Shown here: one piece after another, positions 1-14,600 of the stretch
Layout: the number at the start of each line of letters is the position of its first letter
How positions within the stretch are numbered: the stretch's first letter is position 1
Assembly: GCA_963580455.1 (NCBI GenBank)
Contig: OY756958.1
Location: forward strand, 21,960,501-22,024,500
Reading direction: 5' to 3'
DNA length: 64,000 nt
Source of the DNA: Euonymus europaeus
Taxonomy: Eukaryota; Streptophyta; Magnoliopsida; Celastrales; Celastraceae
Notes under the pieces: generated by a model
What the model was told of the DNA's origin: nothing
The model's database searches: none
What the model saw: only the letters and a program-made list of their open reading frames with translations
Made by a program: the position numbers and the translations under genes

Positions 1-261
1 CACTAAATCGCGTGTAGGAAACTAATTAGGGCTGTACTGTCATTTCACTTCACATTGAATTTTGTTAAAGAGTTTTCCTATGATCGGCACCTGGCCAAAC
101 GGGAAGAAAGAACGCAGCTCCCGGTACATTTCACATTCCTTGAAAAACCGTCCACTTCTCTTGGTCGTTCTCCCTCTTTGTTCAGATCGCAAGCGACGAC
201 AGGGTTTCGATTCCGGAGAAACCCTAGTTTATTGACATTCGTTCACTCTTCCTGCTCTCTA

Positions 262-318
262 ATGGTGGTTCTTTCCCGGCGATCATCTTCGACCAGTTGC
301 GGAGCCGCGAGTGGGTAA
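262..318 (+). promoter_or_regulatory. Upstream ORF in the VPS13 5' leader
   Basis: An 18-codon ATG-to-TAA frame ends 15 bases before the main ATG at 334, in the likely 5' untranslated region. It could lower translation of the giant protein, but that is inference. The transcription start is not visible; a leader of roughly 100-300 bases is assumed from the gene-like CT-rich sequence between 100 and 260. Confidence 0.35.
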
Positions 319-333
319 TCTGGGTCTGCCGCC

Positions 334-3300
334 ATGTTCGAGGCTCACGTAAGTCGTTACGGATTTCTATTGTTTAGGCGAATTAGTGTATAGATACACA
401 TTCGTTTATATCTGCGCGTAAGTACGTTCATAAGCACCTTTGATTGTGTACAACGTGTTTAATTTGTGCCATGGAATTGGTTTTTTCATAAGTTATGCGA
501 ATTTGACGAGGTTCACTACTTATGGACTTGATTTGTAGTTGATATAATTATTATTGTTCGCTTGGTTTCTCTGGAGAACGTTCATCCCTTGTTTTGCAGC
601 GACTGCTTGGGTTTTGTTAGATTGTCGTTGCTAATATAAATTAGATTCTATTTTTTTTACATGGTTTGTAGGCAACCAAAATTAGGGTGTATAGGAATGG
701 TTTTCCTAATACCAGTTGGATTATTTAGGTTACATTCCCTCTTTTAGTAGGATTAGTTTTGTTTGAAGGCATTAGTATGACTTTTTTGGAGAAATTTGTG
801 CTACTTTCAATCAGAGAATTATCTTTCTTCAGAGTTAACGTTGCTTAGTTCTTTTTCTTTCCACCTTCCTCTTTGTCAGTATGGAGAATTTAGATATTAA
901 CTTGCTTTACGGTTTTCTTATTGTATTGTTAATTAAAATGCACAGTGAGTTTGGAAATGAGTGTGTATGATGGAAGAGATGATTAGATGAAAACTAAAGC
1001 AGAAGTTGAAGTTTCCTTAGATTAGAATGGTTCAAATTTAGTTCACCCTGAGTTGCAAATGCCTCAAGCTTGATGTTACATTACTGACATTTAAAATAAT
1101 TGGCATAAAATTTATGGAATTTAGTTGTACTTGGTGTGATATTGGCACACATTCTATATGTAAGATGCTAGCTAGAGTAGTCTACATTCTTTATTCTATC
1201 CTTGCTCATTATTGCTGTCTAATTTGGTCAGTTTATTTTAACGTAAAATCGAATTGTTGACTTCAGTTCCAACTTCCATCAACTGGCATAACCTACGGCC
1301 AGACAGAAAGCTTGACAGTCTGATTTGTTTTCATTTTTGGCTCAGACTTCTTTATAGGCATTTGTGGTTTGAAGAAGTTGCCAAACTGGATTGGACCTTC
1401 TTTCTTTATTTCTTACTTTTGTGAACGGGAATCTGTGTGGTGGAATCAAACAGGTTTTTCTTGTGGATTCATCTGTAGCTTCATTGGTTCTGTTCAGTTT
1501 TTTTTGGTGTATTAATCTACTAACAAGTGTACCATAGGGTTTAGGGAACATAATTGATGCAGGGAACTACGTGTATGATTTGATAGTTTAGGTGTATGAT
1601 TTGACAGTTTCGGTGTTCAAAGGACATAAGTTCTATACGGTGGATAGTGTAGCTCTTGATTGGAGAATCGTGAAAGAAAATCTGCGTGGTGGAATCAAAC
1701 TAGTTTTTCTTATGGATTCATGTGTCGTACTGCAAACTGTTTGGGACAAAGCCTTTGATGATAATCATGCTTGCTTGAAAATTATCTAGTAACTGTACTC
1801 AGAAATAATAAATGAAATGTTTACTAACTGCACCCTGCTTCTAGGTTCTGCATTTGCTTCGAAGATATCTTGGAGAGTATGTCCATGGACTCTCAGCAGA
1901 GGCTTTGCGAATCAGTGTTTGGAAAGGTTTGTCCTCTTATTTCTTGATGGGATCCAGCTCCTTGGCAATATTGTGCCATACAATATGCCAAATGGATTGA
2001 TGAGGCGAGGAGAAAGAAAGCAACGGACTCTCTCTCTCCCCTCGCACCACACTGTTTAATTGTTTATTGCATGGTGCAATATGAGACTGGATCCCAATAC
2101 TTCTTAATACACTTCATACTGTTATCCTCTGATTGAAATTATCTGATTATTTGAGTTAAGGCAGGATCACAATGAAAATGTAAGCTATACAGGCTGGCAT
2201 TGGTAGACCCTTGGCTGCCAAACTTATGAAATTATTGCAGTAAAATTTCTCCTTCCACCTGGTAATTTGTAACTGTTGAATCAATGTTCCATTTTTTTTA
2301 CAGGTGATGTTGTCCTCAAGGATTTGAAATTGAAGGCAGAGGCCCTAAATTTGCTCAAACTTCCTCTCACTGTCAAAGCGGGTTTTGTTGGCACCATCAC
2401 ATTGAAGGTAGCAACTATTACCATCTTAATAGGCCGATTGAGCTCAAAACTATGATGTTTTGACCCTTATTTTTCTCTACATTGATTATATTTTGTTGCC
2501 CTTTTTCTAGGATTGTTTCTCTTAAAAGTTGTTTGTATGAATTTTTGTAGAATGTCTTCTGTCAGACCATATATATAACGTGATATGAAATGCACATTCC
2601 TATAATTTGTGGGAAACATTTCCTGTCAGTACCCACATTATATACTATTGGAGCTTTGTAAAACTCAACAACCGATTGAAAATATTTTCCTTCGTCCCCT
2701 GAATATCCAGTTGTTGATTAATATACTAGTGGAGCTTTATATAACCCAAAGCTTTACATAACTCAACAGCTAAGTGGAAACCTTTGTTACCGAATATCAG
2801 TTTTTAATATTACTAATGGAATTTCTTACATAGGCAAAAATGCTTTAATTTTTTAGGCTCTTCTGCTCCACAAAGAAAAAGGTTTTTTAGATACTTCAAA
2901 CTAGTATAATTTTGTCATGATAATTGGTTTTCTTAACTCCTATTGATCTTAAATTGTAGGTTCCATGGAAAAGTTTGGGCAAGGAGCCTGTGATTGTTCT
3001 TATTGATCGAGTATTTGTTCTTGCTCATCCCGCTTCTCATGGCCAAACTCTCCAGGTAGGATGTCATTCCATGCAACTTAAAGACTGATTGTTGCCTATT
3101 CTGTGATTTCATGTTTTCTTTGTACTGAGTTGGGCTTGTGATTTTTATTGTAGGACCAAACAAAACTTTTTGAAGCCAAGCTTCAGCAGATTGAGGTGAG
3201 CTTTTGTCTTTACGTGTCTGTCTGGTTGTCTATTTGTTGGCATAAAATGTATATCCTTTATATGTGGATATATTCAGTCCAGCTGTTGTGATTTAAATTT

Positions 3301-5696
3301 GACTTGTACTAATAATATGTATTTTATATGATTGTTAGGAGCAGGATAAACAGTTATCTTTACTGTTGGTAGAGGATAAAGTTTCCTGTTTTCCGTTTCT
3401 TTTTTGGTTATGTTTTGAATATGCACGCAGGAGGCAGAATCTGCAACCCTTGAAGCAATATCAAGGTCAAAATTGGGAACTGTATGCACTATTACCTTCA
3501 ATACTTTTTTTTCCCTATGAAATATTTGTTTTGTACTTTTCTGTCATATTGCTGATGTTTCAATAAATATGTGTTTTTACAGGCATTTATGTATGTATGT
3601 TATTCATGTGTGTAGAGGTTTGTGGATGTGCTGTTTTTCTTCTTCTTGTTATTTTGTAGGGCTAATTTTGATGTTGGAATATGAAGTTTAGAAGATGACA
3701 ATTTGCACTGGTCCTGGATACAAACATCAGTTATCGTTGCAATGTCCACATATATGTAAAAGAACATTATACACTTGGATTAATTAACCTTTGCAAAATA
3801 AACACAAAAAGAAAATATGAGATTCCACTAATTCAACCTTGTTAAGTCACCATAGTAGATCATCTTCCCCTTAGTCTATGCGATCTTCATAGGTAGTAGC
3901 ATCCCGACCTCCTCCAACATTATCACCCCTTACAAAATTCATGATACATCCCTTTACACTCGTATCAAATATTATCAAATAAAAGTCTACCATAGGTGCA
4001 CATGTGGTCCAGTGGTAGAGTTTTCGGGGACATCCGGGTGCAATCTAGATGTCACTGATTCAATTTCTGAAAACAACCTCACATAATATGTGGGGTAAGG
4101 TCTGCATGCATCCTGTCTATCCCTCTCTATGCTCATGGCCACTGTGAGAGCCTGTGCATAGGAGTTTTTTACCCTTTTCCATGCCAGCAGCGCTCTGGAT
4201 AAATTACTGAAGGATTTGATAATACTTGCATTCATACAAACTTAAAGTGAACCCAATTTATAGTTGTTGCAGTGGCCATGAACCCTCCGTGTCCTGGTTC
4301 CGCAACCCTGTTCATTGGGGCCATTTGGGGGTAAAATGCGCCGTATCGGCTGGACAAGTTTGCATAGTATGCGAGGGCATATTTTGCTCTTACCTCTAGT
4401 GGTCAGGATACCCTGTTAATAAACAAAAATAGAAAGGAAATAGATGATGTTATGATTGTTATCAGATTTGACTTTGTATGGTGGAGCATTTAGTCAATGC
4501 TACCTATATACAAACATCAAAATTGTTGGGCTGGTTCTTTTGTTGTATCTGGTGTGTAGATTTTAAGTTCCTACTGAGGACAATGGTAAGGAGGATCCTT
4601 ACTGATTTGTCTCTTAATTGACACTGGCGAATTAGTGGACGTTGGTTGTTAACCAAAATTAAATATTTGTAATGTCAGACTGGTAGGTTGATAGCTGCTT
4701 CAGTGGTATTAATTGGTTAGCTATGGAATTGGTATTGGTTTTGTAAGACTCAGCTTTGACTTCTAGTTGTTTTTGCGAATGATGAAAATATGATATCACC
4801 TTTAAAAATGATAATACTAGATTGTGAAAGAAATGAAACTTCTGCCACAGAAGTTCTGCGCATGGCGCATGTACTTTTGTCACTGTTCTTTTAGCTCATA
4901 CTTGGTTGTAGTTATGAAAATTAAAGGGAATGTGTGGGTCCTTATGAACTTTTGATTTTAAGGGAACTTTACATATCAGGGATTGTATATCAATTTTGAC
5001 AATGTCAACTGCTAGACAAGTTTTTTGACTTAACTATAAAATTTCATTAATCACTGAAGGTACCGGAGCGTTACCTGAATTACTAGCATTACTATGGTTG
5101 AATAGTTGTAAATATTGAGTGTATGCATTTTGTTGTCTATTTATTCTTTTTTCTTGTTTTCTAAGAACCTGTCTGTATGGTTTTACTAAATGTTGTTGGA
5201 GCAATTTTTATGTTCTTCTCAACACATTCCATGTAAGTTAATTTTGTTTTGAGTCTGCATCCTAGTTCTGAAAACTATAAACTATTCCTTCAATTTTGTG
5301 ATATTTACTGCATTTGGTGGATCTATTATATTGGATTCTATTGCAGCCTCCACCTGGGAATTCATGGCTGGGTTCTCTCATTGCTACTATTATTGGAAAT
5401 CTTAAAATTTCAATTAGCAATGTACATATCAGATATGAGGATTCCATCAGGTTGGTATTTCATTTTTTGGGGTTGCGTGTTAGCTTTTCTTCTTGTATTC
5501 CTCACTTTTTCTTTATATGATGTTGTATTATATATTTCTCTTATTTCTATATATTTAGAGGAACTGTTTGATTTGCAGTAATCCAGGGCATCCTTTTTGT
5601 TCTGGTGTTACCTTGGCTAAGCTTGCAGCGGTAACAATGGACGAGGAAGGAAATGAAACCTTTGATATCAGTGGTGCTTTGGATAAACTGCGGAAG
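334..5696 (+). CDS. VPS13: VPS13 exons 1-8: chorein N-terminal domain
   Basis: Exons: 334-348, 1845-1926, 2304-2407, 2960-3055, 3154-3195, 3431-3481, 5347-5450, 5579-5696 (residues 1-204). Exon 1 codes only five residues (MFEAH) before a 1.5-kb first intron, which is usual for a plant gene with a regulatory first intron. The read-through includes HLLRRYLGEYVHGLSAEALR, the KGDVVLKDLKLK stretch and VPWKSLGKEPVIVLIDRVFVL, the signature of the chorein N-terminal helix and first beta strands that form the lipid entry end of the groove. Exons 7-8 add NVHIRYEDS and AKLAAVTMDEEGNETFD, also highly conserved. All eight exons have canonical splice sites and compatible phases. Confidence 0.93.
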
Positions 5697-8600
5697 GTTA
5701 GAATTGTGTTCTTCCTTCAATAGACAGATTTGTTCAATTAGTCAAGTTAGGATTCTTCCAAGATGAAATGTGCTGCATCAGCCGAATGTGTTTGCATGCG
5801 TTTTTTTGCCCAATGTTATGCGCCTGCATGTTTTTCTCTGGCCTCTGGTGGTTGGGATATTAAAAAACAAAAAAGGAAAGGGATCATATGATGTTATCAG
5901 ATTTGACTTCTTTCTAGTAGAGCATTTTTTTCAATTCCATCCATATAAATCTTAGGTCTGGTTCTTTTTGATTTATCAGGTGTGTAGTTAAGTCTCCATG
6001 TAGGGAACAGCGGGGAAGGTTTACCTAGAAGCTAGGATAACCCTGTTTTGGGCCTTCACTAGATCGTGTTGTTTCTTAACATAGAGTAATTAGTAAAAGT
6101 TATGTAACTTATGATGTCAAAATTGGATTGGAATCTGTTCAGTATTGTAGGCTGGTTTGGTAGATGTTGGTGCTGTAAGAACCCTTTTTGAGTTCTACTT
6201 TTGTTGGTGAATGCTGAAAATATGGGCAAGTCTAATATATGGTTGCTTAAAATGCCCTTTTACTAAAAAAAGTGAAGCTTTACTAACTTTTTATACAAAA
6301 TTGCAAATTTCTGGACTAGTTACCATTTACAATGAAAAACAAGTAAATGTTCGACTCGATGAATTTTTTACTTGATTAATCCCTTGAAAATATGTATTAC
6401 ACCTCTCAGAAAAGATGATTTTAAATTGTGAGAGACATGGATTTATTGGATTATAACCAAGCCTTTAAAATATACGGTGCTATTGATGCAGGGATAGACC
6501 AAAAATATGCACATGCTTGGTAATCACATTTTTAATGATAAGTCATGGCATTGTACATGACCTGTCCAATATGCCCTACCTTGGTGAGGGCCGCATAGGA
6601 CAAACTTTAGATCAATAAAGGAGTGGGGAACAGAAACCTGGGGAGGGCTATCATCGATTTTGGCGGAGGGAGGCATATCCAGCTTTTGGTTTGCCTTCTA
6701 GTTCCCATTCTTTGCTTCAAAGAATATGGTAGCGGGCAGCTGGATTGAAGCAATATGGTACTTATTGAAAACAAACTTATTTTGTTTGTTGATGTTTTAA
6801 TGGCTGTAGCTTCATGTTCCTTAGCCTCCTTTTGTCTGCATGTCTTAGGTTTTTTGCTAGTGACTTGAGCAAATCTGCTTTCATTGGAGTACTGCCTTCA
6901 GTGTTTCTAATTTGTGCATCATGATTTAAATTTTTATTTACTATGCTAACATAATTGTCTTTCCATATTGTGAATGATAATTTAGTTTTGTTCTCACCAT
7001 ATATTAATGAAATCTTGTGTTCCACAAGGCTGAGAAAATGATTGCTTTTGGTTTATAGAATTTAGCTTAGTAGCTATTGTGATATTGTTCATAATCTTTG
7101 GATGTTTATTTATGCTTATGTTGGCATGAGAAATGAAATCACTTTTGCATTCTTCATGATCTTTGCCAGTCATTACAACTTGAGAGGCTTGCTGTATATC
7201 ATGACTCTGATAGCCTTCCCTGGAAGATAGATAAGAGGTGGGAGGATCTCTCTCCGAAGGAATGGATTGAGGTTTGTTCTTACCTTTCATATTATTAACC
7301 TTCATGCATCTTGTGGTTCAGTCTTACATTTTTTTTTCTCCTTTATTTAAACTTCCCTTTCCAGATATTTGAAGATGGAATAAATGAACCTTCCGATAGC
7401 AATGAAATGGCGTCTCAATGGGCTGTGAATCGCAAATATGTGGTCTCGCCGATCAATGGAGTCCTTAAATATCATCGCCTGGGAAATCTAGAAAGAAACG
7501 ATCGTGAGGTCCCGTTTGAGAAGGCATCTCTTTTCCTTCGTGACATATCATTGACAATCACAGAGGTGCTGAAGTCTAGCTGTCTGCTCTGTTAATTGTT
7601 GTATTGTATATTCATTGATTCTGCTTCCTTATCTGCTTATTGAGATGCATAAATTGCTATATTCTTTTGTATGAATAGTGAGTTACCTAAATAAATGTAG
7701 GAAACCACATTTCTGTATGATGTCCCTCGTGATCCATGGTCTTTGATACTCTGCTCTCATATTTACCTTGTCAGTTTTGTGGGATGAAATAGATTGATGT
7801 ATCTTTTATTTTCCCCAAATTTTTTGTCCCTGTTTGCAAGCAATGGAATGCTAAAATTTGTCTCACCACTTTGCTTTCTTTCATAGGAGCAATATTATGA
7901 TTGGATTAAGCTCTTGGAAGTTGTATCTAGATACAAAACATACCTTGAAGTTTCCCATCTAAGACCGGTGGTGCTGGTTTCTGAAGGTCCGTCCTTGTGG
8001 TGGCGTTATGCTGCTCAAGCTTGTCTGCAGCAGAAGAAAGTCTGGTAAACATATGTAACTACAGTCTAATAATCTAAATATTCAAAAGGCAAGGGGTCAG
8101 CAATTTTGGTAGTACTAATGCTGCATCTTTTTACCATTTGTTACTTGAAAGAGTACTGTACATTGACCTTTAATCTAAGCAAGGTGTGCGCTTGTTTCTG
8201 AAATTGAAACCGACTTAATACGTGCTTCCAACTACAGCTATCGACTCTCATGGGATCGCATTCGGCATCTTTGTCAGCTTCGTCGACGTTATATTCATTT
8301 GTATGTCAGTTCACTTCAACAATCATCGGATGATGATAATTTAGAGATCAGAGAGATTGAGAAACATCTTGATTCTAAAGTAATTCTTTTATGGAGGTAT
8401 GATGGTCTTGCATATATTGTCTTCTGGAAGTTTGTTTCTTTTGGATTGCTTAGTGGGTAGACTATATGCTATGATTTCCATTGAGTCAAGTTTTACCTAG
8501 TTTATATTTTTGCATTCCTTGTTTCTTGCCAACATCTACTCTGTACCATCCTCCACATTGTCTGATGCCCATGTTATCACAAGGGACATGCATGGTTGAG

Positions 8601-11600
8601 CGTTTGTATAGCTTATACCCTGTTAGACATACTCAAACATTACTCTTTACTTCAGCTTATATTTTGTCAGACATATTCTCAACCTAACAGACGCAAAATG
8701 TTTGTGTGTGAATCTGTTTTCTCACTGTTCTTTTAGAAGTGGTTCTGCATTTGATGGTGCAACTACTTTTGTGTTGGCCGGGGTAATAATTGAGCACTGT
8801 AGATATTCCATATTTGTGGTAGCATCTGGATTCTGAGTTTCATTAAGATTCTATGATAGTTTTTGATACATACATTACATATATATATTTGTTGCAAATT
8901 GTTTAGGTTCCTGGCACATGCAAAAGTTGAATCTGTGAAATCAAAGGAAGCTGCTGAACAGCGGAGGCTCAAAAAGAAAAGCTGGTTTTCTTTTGGATGG
9001 TTTGTGGGAAACCTTTCCTGTAACTTATTATTTCTTGAAGATTTATTACCATGCTCATTTTTATGTTTACCTTCATTTTGGAGCAAAGGCTTGTTTTGCT
9101 TATGTGTATTTGTGGCGATTTATATTTCAATAGGCGCACGCAATCTGATGATGCCTCTGATGGGGATTCTTCTGAGGGGTTGCAGTTGACTGAAGAAAGA
9201 CTGACGAAAGAAGAATGGCAGGCCATCAATAATTTACTTAGCTACCAGCCTGATGCTGAGTTGACGTCACATTCGGGAAAAGATGCTCATAATATGATCC
9301 AGTATTTGGTTACTGTTTCTATTGGTCAGGCATCTGCCAGAATCATCTGCATAAATCAGACAGAGATTCTGTGTGGCAGATTTGAGCAACTTGATGTGTC
9401 AATCAAGTTCAAAGGTCGCAGTATTCACTATGATGTTTCATTGAGATTCTATGGTCTATCTGCGCCTGAAGGTTCACTTGCTCAGGTCTGTTTCCCTTGA
9501 ACATTGAGGTTGTGATGTCCTAGATGACAAAGTTTTGAGTTTCTGATAGTGATGTCTATTCAAATGGAAAAAGTGAGCATATTTCATTATTGTCAATTTT
9601 AATGATGTAAATGTTTCGAACAAGATAGATAGTTTTTCGATTTTCAAAAATCATTATGTTTTCTGAAACTTTTTTGCGATGAACTCCTTTTTTGAGCAGC
9701 TGTACATTTTTTGAAATTTCTTTTTTGCGGTCTTCATGTATTTGGAAATTTCTTGCAGAGTGTATCTAGTGAGAAAAAGGTGAATGCTTTGGCTGCTAGT
9801 TTTGTACTGTCACCAGTTGGGGAGAATATCGACTGGAGGCTTTCAGCTACTATTTCTCCCTGTCATGTCACAGTAAGAGCGATTTTGTTTAAATCCTTAG
9901 ATACATAACTAGAGTTCGTTTAGCTGGCTTCCATGCGCATATTCACATTGTTATCAACTTGTATCAAGTGACACAAGCTTGTGGTGCCCCCATACCCTTT
10001 ATGTATTACCTCACACTTCATTTTCGGCTTTATATTCTGAACATGAAATCTTTTTTTGGTGACTACTTGATTTTGTTAGGTTTTGCTTTCTGCTCATGGT
10101 ATTTCCTGTGGACTAATGAGTACAATAATAAAAATGAAGAACAAATGTGTTATTTTTTTGTTGGAGTCAAGGTGAGAATATGTTTTTAATGTACTTTGCT
10201 ACTATTTTGTGGAGGCACAAAACTGCTATGCTTTTACTAGAATCGAGATGCATTGAATAAAGCTGATAATACACTAACGACCTTATTTAAATTCTTCTGA
10301 TGAATGGTAATACCACTATAGCTGGTGATGCAGTGCACCCTCCTTCTGTCCCACATCGGTAGTTGAGGGTTGTATGACCAACATATATGGGGGAGGGCAA
10401 ACCTACTCCATTGGGTATGTCTCTTGGGATAGTTAGGCCCAGCCCACCATCAATTGGTGGCCCATGCAGGTTTCGCTACATGTGTGCTTGCGGGTGAGTC
10501 CCGTGTGAAGATGCGCTCTCGCACGGAAGGACCCACTTGTGGATGGACCCCACCACATGGGACACATGTCTCGAAAGGGGGAGGGAGTTGATGCAGTGCA
10601 CCCTCCTTCTGTCCCACATCGGGTAGTTGAGGGTTGTATGACCAACATATATGGGGGAGGGGCAAACCTACTCCATTGGACATATCTTTTGGGATAGTTA
10701 GGCCCAGCCCGCCATCAGCCGACTTTTGGATGGCCGCAGGAATTCTTTGAGGAACGTAGAGAAGTCTTTCCGCAAAACCATGTTGTTGCTTCTTTTATCA
10801 GTTTTCATTGCAAAATGATGGACGAACTGTATGACTCCTTTTTATGCCTTTTGTCAATGGGATATTCCCTCTTTCTCATTGATTGTGAAATAATGAGAGA
10901 GAGAGAGATCAGAAGAAGGAATTAAGAGGAGCCGCTTTATTAGGCTGCGTGAATGGCCAGCTGTATTTATTTGATATGTGATGTACCTGAAATAACGTCA
11001 CACCCTTCTCACACTACATATTTCACCTTAACAATGTTCATTGGTTGATGTAGTATAATAAAGGAGTTGTTGGAGAAAATAACCAAATAGAACTAGAACT
11101 GCAACCTAGTCAGTAGCTGAATATTCCTTAAATTTCATAGTTCTTTTGATACTAGAATCTGGTGCATTTCAACGGTCAATTACTTGTAAACACCAATAAT
11201 TAATACTTGATAGTTCATAATATTAAGTCCTGTTGCTCAAAAGATCACAGTTGCTTTATAAGTTTCTTGAAAAGGCTACTCTTTTTTATTCACTAGACAC
11301 CTTTCTACTCCCGAGATGTTATTAAAACTGCTTTGACTAATCTTCTGTGACATTCCAAAATTATTTAATTACTTCATTTACTACATCATCGTGACAACAA
11401 AAATATTTGTCGACTTCTTGTGTCATGGGGAAAAAAAAAGTTTCTTGGAGCTGGTACTCGCCTATCTGTTTTGTGTTTTGTGGAGGCTGAGGAATAGTGG
11501 AGCTTTTCTGAGACTGGAGTCTTTTGTTTTTGCATTATATATTTGGCATCTGGCTTTACTGATGGAGAATCAGTTGTATTCGAGAAGCCATACTCAATCC

Positions 11601-14600
11601 CTTGTATTAGTCATCGTTTAGCCGCTTTTTTTCTTTTCTTTTCTTTTCATATTGTTCTATCGTCTTTTTCTTTTTCTTCCCATTTCCGTTTTCGCTGTAG
11701 CTAAATGGATGGATTCTTACATTTTTGTTTATTTGCAGGTCCTGATGGAAAGTTTTGATCGCTTTTCTGATTTTGTTAAGAGAAGCAATGCTGTAAGCCC
11801 TACTGTTGCATTAGAAACTGCAAATGCTTTGCAGGTAATTCTGTTAGTGCTTTGAGCATTGGGTATTCTCCAAAACATAACCTCCCAAAAGAAAGTATAT
11901 GTTATTGTAGTATCTTTGTCAAGTTGATCACTTATATTCAATACTATGGGCAGATGAGAATTGAGAAAGTGACTCGTAGAGCCCAAGAACAATTTCAAAT
12001 TGTATCAGAGGAACAAAGCAGGTTAGTGCATATTTATTCTCTGTAGCTGGTTGTTCTTTTTGTATTTCCTCATATGATTACTTAGATGCCTTTCCCACTG
12101 GAATGAGTCATCTTTCCATTTGTCGTGCATATGTAAAGTGGTTGAGGTTGCTGTGAGACCAGGGACATAACATAAGATGTGATTATAACAACTCCATTAT
12201 AATATGAAGTGGGCTGATGTATATCTGATACATCTGCTATATGGGACTAAGTGTAATCAATATGCTTTGCTATCACATGTTTTGCGATGAAGGCGCTTCA
12301 TTAGCGAACATTGATGTTTCGTGTTCTGTGTGTATTTTTTTTGAATGGAAATTTTTTATTAAAGCACCAAGGGGCTGCAACCCAAAGAGACTACACAGGA
12401 CGAAGATTCAAATTATCAAAGGCATTCCCAACAAAAGATGAACTCCAAAATTTAAGGCACTCAAACATATATGAAGTTGTATGGAGGATTCCTTCTTGTT
12501 GAAGACTGTTGTTCCTTTCGATCCAAATTATCCACATCACAGACATTGGAACCAGTTGAATGAAGCTTCTTTGCTGTCTGTCCTTGCCCGTAGACTTCCA
12601 AGCCATTAATTCCTTGTCCACTGAAGAGTTTAAGACCTAAAAAATGGCTAACATCATCAAAGCATTTGCCCAAACTTTTGCAGACTATGGGCAGTGCAAG
12701 AATAGATGAGTAATTGATCCAAGTCTACTTCACACAAACAACATCTATTTGTCGGAGAATAGCCCAACCCATTCTTTGCAGGTTGTCCATTAGACTTCCA
12801 CATCCAATGCCAAAGAAAGTGTTGTTACCGAGGTGCAACTTGTCCTTCAGAAGCTCCTTACATAAGGAACTCACAGAAAACCTTTTATCTTCGGTACCTC
12901 ATGGAACATCAGTTTTATTCGTGATGAACAAGATTGGGAAGCGGAGATGTTTACAGAATTCGGGAGCTTTGTATATGATGCAAAAATTTATCCTGCATGT
13001 TCTGTCTCTGGAAAAATGTTGAGAAAGATAGCATGCAATTTAACTGAAACATTAGCCTTAAAGGTGACTTGTTAAGCAGCTTAATCTGTTTTCTTAACTA
13101 TTTAACATTTTATTACCTGTTTCTGGTAGAGAGTATGCCCCTGAATTCTATCCAAGGTTGGGCCACATTTGATCCAACCTTAAAAATTTAACTTTGGATA
13201 GTAACTTGTAAACCATGGGTGTCATTTCAAATCTGAGATGCACTAGGCCATAGTTGAACTCAAGGCTTCTGAGTTTTTGGCTCCTCCTAGAGTCCCATTA
13301 TCATTCCACTGGGCTACCCTGTCTCATCTAACTTATTTCTTTTATTTGAACAATTTATGTTAAGGGGCTTTTAACGTACGGATTGGAGGTCAATTTGTTA
13401 TCCTTGCCTTGTATTGTGTGTGATGAAAGGATCATATTAGCATTGCTCTTAGGTAGAGTATCATTGAATTACAAAGTTTGTGAATATTATACGTGTCTTT
13501 ACAAAGACTCATGCTCGGTGACCACTGTTGGATGTGATTATTTTGGGGATATCTATAGAGTTATTTTTGTTGTTGAAATGTCTTTTCGATAAGGGAGAGG
13601 TATTGGATTGCTAAGAGTTCAACGGAGATAAAGCTGCTGGTTGTCAGGTTCATATTTTCACAGATGATTAAAGAAGAAATTCTGAAGGATGTCATTGAAT
13701 TCTATACATCTATTAAAAGGGGATTTATGAATATTTTGAATATCACTTCTTTTGATTGATTCCTTAAATGGTGGGAGCTAATAATATTATAGGATGCTTA
13801 TTTTACTACACAGGTGATGGATACTGGCCAAGCTAACTCCTAGATGCTGGCTTCTAGCCTTAAAAGAAAAATTGAAGTTGTGGGACCCTATCAAAGCGAT
13901 GTGTGAGGAAGAAAAATCTTTGATCCTTCATTGATTGCTATTTGGGGATTGCCAACAGGAAAAAGTAGGCAAGATTCCTTATGTAAACTTGAGAAGGAGA
14001 ACTGGTTAAGACCTTCTTGGTGCCATTAATGAAAATTTTTGATTAAAAAAGAAAAGAAAAAAATGCATAGACTTGATATGGAGAAGGTTTTTTTGATTGT
14101 GTGAGTTGGTCTCCCTTCTTTCTTTAGTTAGTAAGCATTTTTGGTAATGGTGCAAGGCGGTGAGAAATGGATTTAGAAGTGATTATCATCTCTTTCCTTT
14201 CAATAGTGGTTGATGAGGGCATTCTTCCCGTTGCCCTTGTCATCTCCTGGATTATTCGAAACGGGGCTCTTCTTGTTTTGCTGGATTTGAACTCATATAG
14301 AAAGTCCCATCCAGCCAGGTATAAGCTGCACCTGCAGCCAGATTAGGAAATATTCAAATAAAGACCTATTTCTTAAACATTAATTGACCTCTCTGTCTCT
14401 TTGTCGTGGGACAATGTTTTATTAGTATCTTGATTTTAGTTAGAAAAGAGAATGCTACAGGTTGCAATGTAAGGTGTGGAATGTTGGGCAATTAAGAGAA
14501 TAGGATTTTGGAAATTCTTTTCTAGGGTATTGGATTAAATGATTTTCTGCAATTTTGTTTTTGGTACGTAGGAGTAGTTGACGTTGATGAGAGTTTGATT

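Noticed and set aside
55..318. 87-codon frame at the left edge
   Set aside because: Begins at a non-ATG codon in the VPS13 promoter/leader; only its final ATG-started 18 codons are kept as a possible uORF.
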